This document shows positions 9,348-18,198 of a DNA stretch of 64,000 bases, one piece after another. The notes beneath the pieces were generated by a model that had not been told where the DNA came from, made no database searches, and was given only the letters and a program-made list of their open reading frames with translations. Position numbers and translations under genes: made by a program. The stretch is taken from the NCBI RefSeq assembly GCF_012927455.1, contig NZ_JABBPE010000003.1, forward strand, positions 111,609 through 175,608. The letters are read 5' to 3'. The stretch comes from Polaromonas sp. (GTDB taxonomy: Bacteria; Pseudomonadota; Gammaproteobacteria; Burkholderiales; Burkholderiaceae_C). How positions within the stretch are numbered: the first letter of the stretch is position 1; each line of letters opens with the position of its first letter.

Positions 9348-10277
9348 CTAAACTCGTTCGCTCGACTTTTCGGCGATTAAACCAGTCGGTTTCCAGGCCA
9401 TAAAAATGATGACGACGGCGAAGGCAAAAACGTCTTTGTAAGAGCTGGGAATGCCGGGAATCAGTGCTGGCAACATGGCGCTGCCAATCACCTGCAAAGC
9501 AGCGAAAAGAAATCCGCCAATAATGGCGCCATAGATATTGCCCAGGCCCCCCAGAATGGCCGCAGCAAACCCAATCACCCCCAGCAGCAAACCGACATTG
9601 AAGTTGACTTCGTAGTAGTACAGGCCATTCATTACACCAGCGAGCGCAGCAAGGCCAGAACCCAGTGCAAAGGTAATCAGCACAACCGCCTCAAAGTTGA
9701 TGCCCATCAACCGCGCGGTCTCCCCGTCTTGCGCCACAGCACGAATCGCCAAGCCGAGCTTGGTTCGCGTGATGAGAAGGTGTACCCCGGCAATGGCGAG
9801 CAAGCCGCTGGCCAGCAAAATGAGGTTATCAATTCGCAGCGAAAGCCCACCGAGCTCCACCGTGGAGGTGGGCAGCAAAGCGGGAAACGGTTTCGGGTTG
9901 GAGCCGTCAGGATAAAACAGACGGACCGCCTCGCGCATCACCGTGCCGAGCATCAACGTCGCCAACAGCGTGTTGAGCGGTGGCGCATGACGCAGCGGCA
10001 GGATCAGGAACTTGGCAATTCCCGCCCCTAGCAAACCAGTGACGGCGACTGCAAATACAACCACCGCGAGCAACTGCAGCGCCGGTGAAGCCAGCCCGAT
10101 TTTCATCAATAGAATGGATGCAGTGAGCCCGGCGAAGGCACCCACCATCAAGGTGTCTCCGTGCGAGAACTTGATCACGTCCAAAACCCCGAAAAACAGG
10201 GTAAAGCCAACAGCGACCATGGCGTAAATCACGCCCAGCATTAGGCCATTGAAGATATATTGACTAACTTCACTCAT
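9348..10277 (-). CDS. livH: ABC transporter permease, LivH type
   Basis: 309 residues with multiple membrane segments and LivH signatures: FNGLMLGVIYAMVAVGFTLF, LDVIKFSHGDTLMVGAF and VIGFAAAILGGLGNIYGAIIGG. The C terminus KPTGLIAEKSSERV is usual. The gene lies 70 bp downstream of the binding-protein gene, with no obvious terminator between them. Confidence 0.88.
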   Translation of the reverse strand: MSEVSQYIFNGLMLGVIYAMVAVGFTLFFGVLDVIKFSHGDTLMVGAFAGLTASILLMKIGLASPALQLLAVVVFAVAVTGLLGAGIAKFLILPLRHAPPLNTLLATLMLGTVMREAVRLFYPDGSNPKPFPALLPTSTVELGGLSLRIDNLILLASGLLAIAGVHLLITRTKLGLAIRAVAQDGETARLMGINFEAVVLITFALGSGLAALAGVMNGLYYYEVNFNVGLLLGVIGFAAAILGGLGNIYGAIIGGFLFAALQVIGSAMLPALIPGIPSSYKDVFAFAVVIIFMAWKPTGLIAEKSSERV

Positions 10278-10347
10278 CAGGTTTCCTGGAACGGTTGAGG
10301 ATTACCCTCCCGCGTCGCCGATGGCTTGCAGGAGGGCATCTTGGGGA

Positions 10348-11526
10348 TTACAAACCGGCCAGCTTGCGCTTGCCCTTGCCGTAGCTGCTGTCTTCCCAAA
10401 CCACCCATGCGCCGTTTTCCACCACGTACTTTGTGATAAGCGGCACAATGTTCTGGCGATGGTCGTCAAAGGTCACCTTGCCAACAATCGTATCGACATC
10501 ATTGGTATTGTTCAGAACGTCACGCACTTTTTTGCGATCCGGACCAACCTTCTCTACTGCATCCATGATCAGATTGGCGGCGGCAAATGCAAAGGGACCA
10601 TAAGCCTCTGCCGATTCGCCATATTTTTGCTGCGCGTACTTGCTGGTGAAGAAAAGCCCGCCTGGCAGCTTCTCCCATGGCGCCCCTTCGATAAACGAAA
10701 GCGAACCTTCAGCCAGCTCCTTGCCTGCACCCTGAATATAGGCATCGGACTTTATCCCGGAGGTCCCCTGGAATTGAGCCTTGATGCCCAGCTTCTCCAT
10801 CTGCGTCCGAATCCGTACCCCAAGCGGCGTCAGTCCGCCGAAGTAAATGACGTCTGGATTCAACTCGCGAATCTTGGTCAGTTCGGTGGTGAAATCCTGT
10901 TGGTCAGCCGTCACCCCGAAGGTGCCCAGGACTTTACCGCCACCTTTTTTCAGGAATTCGCCAAAGTATTTGTTGTGTCCTTTGCCGTAGTCCGTTGTGT
11001 CATGAATAATGGCCCATTTTTTGTAGCCCAGTCCGGCCATGAACTTGTAAGCGACCTCGTTTTGATTGATCATCGTGCCGTTGACACGATGAACTTCCTT
11101 GAAGTTGTTGCCGTAAGTTACCTCGGGCAGAACCGCACCCCACACCACAGCCGGCATTCCAAAACGGTTGTACACGCCCGCCGTGGCCATAGCGACTGCC
11201 GAGCAATAGTGTGTGACGCCAGCCACAATATTTTTGTCCGCGGCCACCTTAGTCGCCACCTGCACACCCACATTGGGCTTGCACTCGTCGTCTTGCGGCA
11301 CTAATTCATAGGTGTATTTGGATTTGGGATCCTGATTACGCAGGCGCACTGCCAGGTCAGCGGAATTGCGCCCCCCCAGGCCGACATTGGAGACCCCGCC
11401 GGTCAACGGACCGATGAAGGCGATTCGCACCACTTCTTTCGCCAAGACCGGGCTGACTACGAGAGCCAGACTCATACATGTCGTCAACAACGCCGTTACT
11501 GCCAATACCGTGTTTCGCTTGCGCAT
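10348..11526 (-). CDS. livK: Periplasmic amino-acid/amide-type substrate-binding protein (LivK/UrtA-like superfamily)
   Basis: About 392 residues. An N-terminal signal peptide (positively charged MRKRNT, then a hydrophobic stretch to SPVLA-KE) precedes a Peripla_BP_6 fold starting VVRIAFIGPLTGGVSNVG. The ATG at 11526 lies 6 bases after an AAGGAAG; the GTG at 11532 would sit inside the RBS spacing. It is the first gene of a minus-strand operon running to the XRE-cupin regulator. Ligand unknown; the downstream amidase and amidohydrolase suggest an amide or ureide. Confidence 0.88.
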   Translation of the reverse strand: MRKRNTVLAVTALLTTCMSLALVVSPVLAKEVVRIAFIGPLTGGVSNVGLGGRNSADLAVRLRNQDPKSKYTYELVPQDDECKPNVGVQVATKVAADKNIVAGVTHYCSAVAMATAGVYNRFGMPAVVWGAVLPEVTYGNNFKEVHRVNGTMINQNEVAYKFMAGLGYKKWAIIHDTTDYGKGHNKYFGEFLKKGGGKVLGTFGVTADQQDFTTELTKIRELNPDVIYFGGLTPLGVRIRTQMEKLGIKAQFQGTSGIKSDAYIQGAGKELAEGSLSFIEGAPWEKLPGGLFFTSKYAQQKYGESAEAYGPFAFAAANLIMDAVEKVGPDRKKVRDVLNNTNDVDTIVGKVTFDDHRQNIVPLITKYVVENGAWVVWEDSSYGKGKRKLAGL

Positions 11527-11591
11527 AGTCACTTCCTTTCGGGTGGATTGAAGAATGCAAATTAAGTATCATGATTCTGATTGACTGTTAT

Positions 11592-11606
11592 TTGAATACA
11601 GTTCAA
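11592..11606 (-). promoter_or_regulatory. Inverted repeat upstream of the liv-amidase operon
   Basis: TTGAA-N5-TTCAA lies 66-80 bp upstream of the binding-protein ATG, in an AT-rich stretch suited to a promoter. It could be the operator of the XRE-cupin regulator encoded at the operon's end. This is inference from symmetry and position only. Confidence 0.35.
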
Positions 11607-11639
11607 GTCGCTTGAATATTGACATGCATGATTTATGCC

Positions 11640-11967
11640 AGACATCTTCCTTACTTGCTAGGCGGACAAACCCGAGCGAGCCAAACTTACCGAGCAAGAA
11701 GCAGCGCGCCACTTTGAGCATTTGACAGGGTCCAGGTCAAGGAGCCACTCCAAGCGAATCGCTGGTTAGATGCACCACTGCGTTGCTTAAGGGGCGTCCC
11801 ACGTTGGTGCTTAAATCAGACTGTCGCACCATTCCAAGACAAGGAGCCGCACTGAATAATGCTGACCAGTTCGCTTCCATCAATAGCGGGAACTACCGGG
11901 CGGACACAGAAGAACACGCTGGGCAGGAAGGGCTCTGGTTTGATCGCCCCGCCACATCAATCGCAAT
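11640..11967. other. Non-coding or unrecognisable decayed DNA
   Basis: No convincing gene or RNA seen. Given the gene relics immediately to the right, this is probably older decayed coding sequence. Confidence 0.4.
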
Positions 11968-12300
11968 ATGGAACCCAAAATGGCTGACAACTTATCAAGT
12001 ATCCCGGTCAACGATGCCGTAGCGTTGACCCAAACCCTTCTGCGGATAAACACCATCATCCGCCCGGCAATGAAGACCAGTGCATCCAGTATCTGGCTGA
12101 GCTGCTGTCGGCCGCGGGCTACGGTTGCCGGCTGGTTGACTTCGCACCGCACCGCAGCACCCGGTCGCACGCATAGGCGGCAGATCCGACAAACCGCCGA
12201 TTTGCTTCACCGGCCATGTCGACGTGGTCCCGCTCGGTTCAGCTAAACGGGAACATGACCCGTTCGGCGTAGAGATTGTGGGTGACAAGCTTGTTGTCGC
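11968..12300 (+). pseudogene. Relic of an M20-family peptidase/deacylase (ArgE/DapE-like N terminus)
   Basis: Frames read together give VALTQTLLRINTI, then after a +1 shift LAELLSAAGY-like sequence, then ICFTGHVDVVPLGS at 12200-12241 and HDPFGVEIVGDKLV. The GHVDVVPLG segment is the first metal-binding motif of ArgE/DapE-type M20 enzymes. The sequence breaks off after about 100 codons. Several frameshifts are needed, so this is a dead fragment. It is distinct from the intact M20 gene at 4082-5392. Confidence 0.6.
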
Positions 12301-12303
12301 TGA

Positions 12304-12340
12304 CGTCAATTTGACCAGCGCTGCCGAAAATCAGTGACCA
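12304..12340 (-). repeat. Degenerate IS-end-like repeat, copy 1
   Basis: Read on the minus strand it shares TGGTCACTGA, ATTTTCGGCAG and TGGTCAAATTGACG with two further copies at 12394 and 13252. Probably remains of insertion-sequence ends. Confidence 0.45.
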
Positions 12341-12393
12341 CCTGGTGGATCAGGAAAGCCCAGAGTTTTTGCGGGATGCAGAGCATATGTCCC

Positions 12394-12438
12394 TGGTCAG
12401 TCAGAATCGGCAGCCTTGGTCAAATTGACGCCGGCAGC
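12394..12438 (+). repeat. Degenerate IS-end-like repeat, copy 2
   Basis: Contains TGGTCAGTCAGAATCGGCAG followed by TGGTCAAATTGACGCCGGC; the best-preserved member of the three-copy set and in the same orientation as copy 3. Confidence 0.5.
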
Positions 12439-12611
12439 AACAACCTGCGGTATAAAAACCTTTGAATCACAGCCTTTCTGGCCACGCATCAGCAGGTGGC
12501 ATTATGACAACGGGGCAGCAATGCGGTCAGCAGCTCTATTCGAACGTACTTCGTGCTTGACGCCCTGGAGTCGACCGTAAGAGGTGCGGCGCCCTTGTAA
12601 GGGACATGCAA

Positions 12612-12832
12612 AAATCATACGCCCGCAGCCTCGGCCAGGAGTTAAGTGGTGGGATGGGTCGAGGATCCAAAGCCGTTGGAGTCGAAGGTGAGCGACCCAG
12701 GCTGCCTTTCCGCAAGCTCGATCAGTTCTGCCACGTTGCGAACGGTATGCGTCTTGGGATTGATCAGCAACACGTTGGCGTTTGCGCCCAACATGCAGAC
12801 GTATTCGAATGCCGGATCATCACACCAAACTT
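12612..12832 (-). pseudogene. Relic of a Bug/TctC-type tricarboxylate-binding protein
   Basis: Minus-strand translation gives [20 protein letters not shown], then VAELIELAERQPGSLTF, then SNGFGSSTH, and after a shift LLAEAAGV. This is the middle of a Bug-family periplasmic receptor (the NVLVVNP...TVAELIALAK...PG.L.....G.GS..HL pattern). Both ends are missing and there is an internal stop, so it is a fragment. Confidence 0.55.
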
Positions 12833-12855
12833 TTTCACCTCGATAGGAAACCCGC

Positions 12856-13020
12856 CATGGGAATTCTCGTGCCCGCCAAACGTGTTGTGAATTACAAAAG
12901 TGAAAGTCGTGTGAAATCCGATGGCAGTGGCGTGGACCTTGCCAACGTCAGGATGAGCATGAGGCCCTTTGACGAGATTGCGGTCGAAGAAGCTACCCGC
13001 CTGAAGGAAACCCGCAAATG
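12856..13020 (+). pseudogene. etfB: N-terminal fragment of electron transfer flavoprotein beta subunit
   Basis: Reads [20 protein letters not shown], then [20 protein letters not shown] and [11 protein letters not shown]. This is the conserved start of EtfB in Betaproteobacteria. The similarity ends after about 52 codons and the frame then runs into unrelated sequence. The fragment is in one frame, so loss of the rest was probably by deletion. Confidence 0.7.
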
Positions 13021-13251
13021 CAATGCGGTACCGGGTATTGGCCAATGGCTGCTCTCTGGAAGCTCAATTTCAAAATTTTGCCGACTCGTAAGCGGCAATC
13101 CGCCACGATAGACCAGTTTTTACGGCTGGACATGAAACGCTCGGCCTTGTGCCTGTTGCCGCCGATACGGATCTGACCGGCGCCAGATATTGGCGATCAC
13201 CCCATAAGCGAGAAAACTCAATGACCTAGCGGGTTGCCGGCCTGTTGCCCC

Positions 13252-13296
13252 TGATCACTCGAAATCGGCAGGGGTGGTCAAACTGGCGCCGGGAGC
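13252..13296 (+). repeat. Degenerate IS-end-like repeat, copy 3
   Basis: TGATCACTCGAAATCGGCAG followed by TGGTCAAACTGGCGCCGGG, matching copy 2 over about 45 bp. It lies just upstream of the pad promoter and may mark the edge of an ancient insertion. Confidence 0.5.
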
Positions 13297-13332
13297 ATCA
13301 GCCGGGAGCAAAACGTGCTGATTGCCGTGCAT

Positions 13333-13346
13333 CTGATTCAGATCAA
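13333..13346 (+). promoter_or_regulatory. FNR-like box of the pad promoter
   Basis: CTGATTCAGATCAA; its complement reads TTGAT-CTGA-ATCAG, one base from the FNR/AcpR consensus TTGAT-N4-ATCAA. The centre lies 40 bp from the centre of the first GCGATATATTGC motif, which would overlap the transcription start if the box is at -41.5 (class II activation). The bzd promoter has the same box at the same distance. Confidence 0.7.
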
Positions 13347-13370
13347 TGAAAAGCCAAGTTCCGTCTAAAA

Positions 13371-13386
13371 CATGCGATATATTGCC
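13371..13386 (+). promoter_or_regulatory. Putative repressor site 1 of the pad promoter
   Basis: CATGCGATATATTGCC. The core GCGATATATTGC (13374-13385) is nearly palindromic and is also found in the bzdN promoter. A plausible -10 (TAAAAC at 13366-13371) abuts it, so bound protein would block transcription. Confidence 0.65.
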
Positions 13387-13408
13387 TTAACTGCTTTATA
13401 TTTCACTG

Positions 13409-13424
13409 CATGCGATATATTGCA
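13409..13424 (+). promoter_or_regulatory. Putative repressor site 2 of the pad promoter
   Basis: CATGCGATATATTGCA, a direct repeat of site 1 placed 38 bp downstream. The bzd promoter also has two copies of the core 38 bp apart centre to centre, although there they are inverted. Confidence 0.65.
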
Positions 13425-13683
13425 AATTCAACTGCTTTCGGCTTCGGCTCTTTGGCGTAAGCGGTATGCGCTGAAGAGGTTGAGATCAAGCTGTCTTAAG
13501 TGCATGGCTCGTTTTCAACTTTACTATTTGATTGATCAACCAACGAATTTCAGCAACCCATTGGACGGTCTGAAAAGCGCTTGAATTCCGGACAACGAAA
13601 TTTTCCCATGGGATCACCATGATCCGCAAATGAATCTGTTAGGCATTCGACACCGCACAGTGAAAGCGGAAGGAGACAACAAC

Positions 13684-14241
13684 ATGCTTGAGATCATCAT
13701 TCAAGGCCGGGGCGGCCAAGGTGCGCAGACCGCCGGCAACCTGCTGGCGGCCGCTTTTCATGCCCAGGGGCTGCACGTTCAATGTTTTGCCAGTTATGGC
13801 GGAGCACGCCGTGGCACGCCGGTGAACTCCCATCTCCGAGTCGATCAGAGGCCGGTTCGCTTGCGCTGCGACATTGAGCTGGCCAGCGCCATTCTGTGCT
13901 TTGATGCCAGCCTCCTCGAAGGGAAACTACTGGCCACTGCGGGTCCCGACACCCTGATTGTGGTGAACTCCGCCAGAAGCGCAGCTGAATTTGCCGAGTT
14001 CCTGCCCACCACACGCGTGATCCCGATCGACGCGCTGACGATATCGCGCCAGCATGGCCTCGGGCGTATCGTTAACTCGGCCTTGCTCGGCGCTTTGGCT
14101 CGCGTGATCAAGGCGCCCACACTGGCGATATTGACGCAAGCGTTGGTTGACAACGTACCCAGGCAGCCTGACGAGAACGTTGCTGCGTGTAATGAAGGCT
14201 ACCGTTGCGCTGATCGCCAATTGTTCGAAAGTGCGACATGA
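13684..14241 (+). CDS. padE: Phenylglyoxylate:acceptor oxidoreductase gamma subunit
   Basis: 185 residues, a PorC/2-oxoacid oxidoreductase gamma-type domain beginning MLEIIIQGRGGQGAQTAGNL and containing YGGARRGTPVNSHLRVD. It forms part of the TPP- and ferredoxin-type enzyme that decarboxylates phenylglyoxylate to benzoyl-CoA. The start at ATG 13684 is chosen because AAGGAGAC lies just upstream; an in-frame ATG at 13630 lacks such a site. The leader from the predicted promoter is about 300 nt. It overlaps the next gene by 4 bases (ATGA). Confidence 0.85.
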   Translation: MLEIIIQGRGGQGAQTAGNLLAAAFHAQGLHVQCFASYGGARRGTPVNSHLRVDQRPVRLRCDIELASAILCFDASLLEGKLLATAGPDTLIVVNSARSAAEFAEFLPTTRVIPIDALTISRQHGLGRIVNSALLGALARVIKAPTLAILTQALVDNVPRQPDENVAACNEGYRCADRQLFESAT

Positions 14242-15920
14242 ACGCGCCGGTCCCTGCCCTTATCCCCACCGTCTGGACCACTGGGAGCACCGAGGCCATC
14301 AAGACCGGTACGTGGCGCTCATCGCTGGCCAGGCACATCAAGGCGCCTGCTCCTTGCCACGGCGCCTGCCCCGTCAATGGCGACATCGCCGAGTGGATTG
14401 AATTGGCGCGCCAGCGCGATTTTCACGCTGCCTGGCACGTTTTGGCACGTCACAATCCGTTTCCTTCGATTGCCGGACGCATCTGCCACCACCCCTGCGA
14501 AACGGCATGCAACCGCACCGGTTACGACGAGGCTATTTCCATCTGCAAGCTGGAACGTTTTGTCGGTGATCAAGCGCTGTCGCAGGGATGGACTTTTGAG
14601 CCGGCAGCAACGACTCAGAGCGGTCACGTCGCCATTGTTGGCGGTGGCCCGTCAGGATTGTCAGCAGCGTTTCAATTGCGCAGCATGGGCTTTGCTGTCA
14701 CCTTGTACGAGGCGCAGGCGGAACTGGGTGGGGTCATGCGCTACGGCATCCCGGCCTACCGGCTGACTCGCAATGTGCTCGATGGTGAAATCGCACGCAT
14801 TGTCGCCATGGGCGTTGCTATTCATTGCAGCCACCGAATCGACAGCGCTGACGCTTTGGTGCGGCTGGGAAAACAGCACGATGCGCTTTATCTGGCGTTA
14901 GGTGCCGCGCGCAATAAGCGCCTGCCCACGCTGGATTACAGCCAGTCCTGGGTCTGCGATGGCGCCACCTTTCTCGCTGGTGCCAATGCTGGCAAACCCG
15001 TGCCATTGGGCAAGCGGCTGCTGGTCATCGGCGGTGGCAGCGCTGCGCTTGATGCTGCGCGCAGCGCGCGCCGATTGGGACATCAGGTCACCCTGCTGGC
15101 GCTGGAGCAGCGCGCCCAATTGCCGGCGCAGGCCGAAGAAGTGGTCGAAGCGTTGGAAGAAGGCATTGAGGTGATTGACGGCGCCCGCCTGGATGGCGTT
15201 GTCGATGCTGGCGTCCAGGGCCTCGCCATCAACTGCACCAAAGTAGTTTTGATTGCTGGCGCTGAACGTGGCCAGTTCACGGTAACGCCCATTGAAGGCA
15301 GTTCCTTCACACTTGGTGCTGACGCCATCGTCACCTGCATTGGTCAGGATCCCGATCTGACAGTGCTGGGCGATGGTTTTTCTACTTTGGGCGGATTACT
15401 TCAAACCGACGCGCAACTTGCCACCAGCATGCCTGGTGTTTTCGCTGGTGGCGACATGGCCAGCATTGCACGTTTTGTGACTGAAGCAATTGGCATGGGC
15501 CAACGCGCGGCGCACGCCATTGCACGCGAGTTGCGCCAACGCCAGGGCGGGATCACCCCTCCTCCCGCGCACGCCCGCCACGACGACGAACCGCTGGTGG
15601 ACCTGCCGGCCATCAGCACGCACTACCACCCGCAACGCGCGCGCGTCCAGACTCCGCGGACCGACGCCAATGAACGCCTTCACCGCGACGCCGAAGTGCA
15701 GCTTGGCCTGGAACTTGAGCAGGCGCTCGCGGAGAGTGAGCGCTGCTTCTCGTGCGGCACTTGCATCAACTGCGACAACTGCGTGGTGTACTGCCCCGAC
15801 ATGGCGGTCAATCGTGTAGGCAACGACTACGTCGTGTTGACCGACTACTGCAAAGGCTGCGGTCTGTGCGTCAAGGAATGCCCAACAGGCTCAATGAAGA
15901 TGCAGGAGGAAATTCGATGA
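14238..15920 (+). CDS. padH: Phenylglyoxylate oxidoreductase NAD(P)H-type flavoprotein fused to a C-terminal ferredoxin (PadH-PadF-like)
   Basis: 560 residues. The N-terminal Fer4_20 region has PCHGACPVNGDIAEWIELAR and GRICHHPCETAC. A GltD-like oxidoreductase core follows, with FAD-binding VAIVGGGPSGLSAAFQL near residue 135 and NAD(P)-binding LLVIGGGSAALDAARSA near residue 260. From about residue 500 there is a ferredoxin-like domain with two cysteine sets: CFSCGTCINCDNCVVYCPD and CKGCGLCVKECPTGS. In the characterised Azoarcus evansii enzyme these are separate subunits: PadH (flavoprotein that passes electrons to NAD) and PadF (small ferredoxin). Here they are one chain. It overlaps padE and padG by 4 bases each. 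Confidence 0.8.
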   Translation: MNAPVPALIPTVWTTGSTEAIKTGTWRSSLARHIKAPAPCHGACPVNGDIAEWIELARQRDFHAAWHVLARHNPFPSIAGRICHHPCETACNRTGYDEAISICKLERFVGDQALSQGWTFEPAATTQSGHVAIVGGGPSGLSAAFQLRSMGFAVTLYEAQAELGGVMRYGIPAYRLTRNVLDGEIARIVAMGVAIHCSHRIDSADALVRLGKQHDALYLALGAARNKRLPTLDYSQSWVCDGATFLAGANAGKPVPLGKRLLVIGGGSAALDAARSARRLGHQVTLLALEQRAQLPAQAEEVVEALEEGIEVIDGARLDGVVDAGVQGLAINCTKVVLIAGAERGQFTVTPIEGSSFTLGADAIVTCIGQDPDLTVLGDGFSTLGGLLQTDAQLATSMPGVFAGGDMASIARFVTEAIGMGQRAAHAIARELRQRQGGITPPPAHARHDDEPLVDLPAISTHYHPQRARVQTPRTDANERLHRDAEVQLGLELEQALAESERCFSCGTCINCDNCVVYCPDMAVNRVGNDYVVLTDYCKGCGLCVKECPTGSMKMQEEIR

Positions 15921-17074
15921 ATGCAGCCAACAAGAGCATATTGCTGACCGGCAACCAGGCCGTCGCCTGGGGCGCACGTCTGTCCCGACCACGTGTAATT
16001 CCGTTGTATCCGATCACACCGCAAACCCCGGTGCTTGAGCAACTCATCGAATTTCATGTCGAGGGCAGCTTGGACGCGGAGATCATCACGCCGGAGTCGG
16101 AACACTCCGTGATGTCTGCCTGCATTCCAGCATCACTGGTGGGCGTGAGGGTGTTTACCGCCACCGCCTCGCAGGGTTTGCTTCTGATGCACGAGTTGCT
16201 GCACTACGCGAGCGGCGCGCGTGCCCCGATCGTGATGGCCAACGTCAACCGTACCGTCGCGTCGCCTTGGGCCTTTTGGCCCGACCAGACCGACAGCCTG
16301 TCCCAACGCGACACCGGCTGGATCCAGTACTACGTGGAAAGCGCCCAGGAAGCGCTCGATACTGTGATTCAGGCCTATCGCGTGGCCGAGCAAGTGTTGA
16401 CGCCGGTCATGGTCAATTTGGATGCGTTTTACGTCTCGCATGCCTTGGAGCCAGTGTTGGTACCAGGGCAGGCGCTGGTCGATGCCTATTTGCCGGCGTT
16501 TGACCCACCGCATCGGCTCGACACCGAGAAGGTCGAGTCGTGGGGCTATGTGGTATCGCAAGAAATGTTTTTTCGCCACCGCCAGGACCTTGGCGCGGCA
16601 ATTGCACGGGTGCCGGCACTGGCTGCGCAGGCCGATCACGAATGGGCTGAGCGTACCGGGCGCAGCCACGGGGTGATTGAGCGTTACCGCTGCGATGGTG
16701 CACGCACCGTCATTGTCACCATGGGCAGCATGTGCGGCACCGCACGCGAGGCCGTAGACGCCATGCGCGAAGCCGGCCAGGCGGTCGGACTCGTCAAAGT
16801 CCGCCTGTTTCGGCCCTTGCCCAAGGCACGACTGCTTGAAGCGCTTGCCGATGTCGACGAGATCGTTGTGCTGGATCGCAACTACTCCCCTGGCCATGGC
16901 GGTGTGTTGCACCAGGAACTGCGTGCGGCTTTGTATGGAAGTGCGATCTCACCACGCATTCATGGCCTGCTCGCCGGTGTAGGCGGCGTCAACGTATCAC
17001 CGGCCAAGATTGCCGAATTTGTCAACCAGGCCACCCAGCGTGCGGTGCAGGCCGATTCCCAGTGGGTATGTTGA
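15917..17074 (+). CDS. padG: Phenylglyoxylate:acceptor oxidoreductase alpha subunit
   Basis: About 385 residues, PorA-type pyrimidine-binding domain: the N terminus has [20 protein letters not shown] and [12 protein letters not shown], then [21 protein letters not shown] sequence and [19 protein letters not shown], with a C-terminal transketolase-like domain ([18 protein letters not shown]). ATG 15917 has AGGAGG 7 bases upstream and overlaps the preceding stop. The product works with PadI (TPP-binding), PadE and the ferredoxin/flavoprotein subunit to convert phenylglyoxylate plus CoA to benzoyl-CoA and CO2. Confidence 0.85.
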   Translation: MNAANKSILLTGNQAVAWGARLSRPRVIPLYPITPQTPVLEQLIEFHVEGSLDAEIITPESEHSVMSACIPASLVGVRVFTATASQGLLLMHELLHYASGARAPIVMANVNRTVASPWAFWPDQTDSLSQRDTGWIQYYVESAQEALDTVIQAYRVAEQVLTPVMVNLDAFYVSHALEPVLVPGQALVDAYLPAFDPPHRLDTEKVESWGYVVSQEMFFRHRQDLGAAIARVPALAAQADHEWAERTGRSHGVIERYRCDGARTVIVTMGSMCGTAREAVDAMREAGQAVGLVKVRLFRPLPKARLLEALADVDEIVVLDRNYSPGHGGVLHQELRAALYGSAISPRIHGLLAGVGGVNVSPAKIAEFVNQATQRAVQADSQWVC

Positions 17075-17088
17075 AGAGGGTGAACACC

Positions 17089-18003
17089 ATGATTCAAATC
17101 GAACAAGCCAATCAAGAACCTATGCTGTGCTCCGGGCACGCCGCCTGTCCCGGCTGCATCAACGCCCTTTCGGTGCGCCACGTCCTGACCGCCATGGGAC
17201 GCAAGACCATGGCGGTCATTCCGCCCTCCTGCATGGCCATTATTGCTGGAGCGCAACCGCACAGCTCGCTGCGCATACCGGTGTACCAGCCAACGCTCGA
17301 ATCTGGCGCCGCCGCCGCCACGGGGCTGCGACGCGCGCTCGACGCCCTGAACAAGCGCGATACACAAGTTATCGTGCTGGCCGGCGACGGCGGGACCCTC
17401 GACATTGGCTTTCAGTGCCTGTCCTCGGCGGCAGAGCGCAATGAAGATTTCATCTACTTCTGTCTGGATAACGAAGGCTACATGAACACGGGAGCCCAAA
17501 AATCGTCTTCCACACCGCATTTTGCTCGCACCGGATCGACACCGGCGGGAAAGACTTCGCGCAAGAAAAATCTGACCGAAATCATGGCGGCGCACCGCGT
17601 GCCCTATGTAGCCACCGCGAGCGCGGGCCATCTGCCAGACCTGCTGCGCAAGGTTGAAAAGGCCAAGACGATACAGGGCACCCGCATCATCACGCTCTTG
17701 ATTCCCTGCATGGAGGGCTGGGGCGTGGCCGACGACGCCGGCTTGCTGGCCGCGCGTTACGCGGTGGAATCTGGCGCCTTTCCTCTGTATGAGGTGGAAG
17801 ATGGACATTGCTACACCCTCAACCACTCCAGCAAAACCAGGCCGGTAGCTGACTACCTCGCGCTGCAGCGGCGCTATCGGCACATGACAAGCGCAGACAT
17901 TGAAACCCTGCAAGCCGAAATTGACGATGGCTGGACCACGTTGCAGCAACACGCCGCCGCAAGTCAGGCCAGAGCCCATACGGCCTCGTCCCACTCCACG
18001 TGA
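17089..18003 (+). CDS. padI: Phenylglyoxylate:acceptor oxidoreductase beta subunit (TPP-binding)
   Basis: About 304 residues, PorB type. It contains [20 protein letters not shown] (cluster cysteines), the TPP motif [21 protein letters not shown] then [20 protein letters not shown] (the GDG...N pattern), and [19 protein letters not shown] 17089 follows GAAGAGGG; an upstream in-frame start at 17062 would overlap padG. It is last of the phenylglyoxylate oxidoreductase block; padB follows after a 195-bp gap. Confidence 0.85.
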   Translation: MIQIEQANQEPMLCSGHAACPGCINALSVRHVLTAMGRKTMAVIPPSCMAIIAGAQPHSSLRIPVYQPTLESGAAAATGLRRALDALNKRDTQVIVLAGDGGTLDIGFQCLSSAAERNEDFIYFCLDNEGYMNTGAQKSSSTPHFARTGSTPAGKTSRKKNLTEIMAAHRVPYVATASAGHLPDLLRKVEKAKTIQGTRIITLLIPCMEGWGVADDAGLLAARYAVESGAFPLYEVEDGHCYTLNHSSKTRPVADYLALQRRYRHMTSADIETLQAEIDDGWTTLQQHAAASQARAHTASSHST

Positions 18004-18198
18004 TCAAGTTCAACCCCTCCTAGAAAAACTTTCGATGAAGACATCTCTTGTAACGGCAATTCACTCCTCCACCAGTTTGACGGCTGAGCGGGATTGCCAT
18101 TCGCGCTTGATCGTCGACGTCGCCAAGACCGCGCAGCGACTTCCAGCCAAAGAGCAAAAGGTGGCTGCCGCCCAATGCCCCGCCCCACAAGGATTGCC

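Noticed and set aside
12304..13296. Three 45-bp repeats considered as CRISPR-like or REP elements.
   Set aside because: Irregular spacing, differing orientation and degeneration; more like insertion-sequence ends.
13372..13584. 70-codon open frame within the padE leader.
   Set aside because: Overlaps the operator motifs, has no RBS and no recognised protein pattern.
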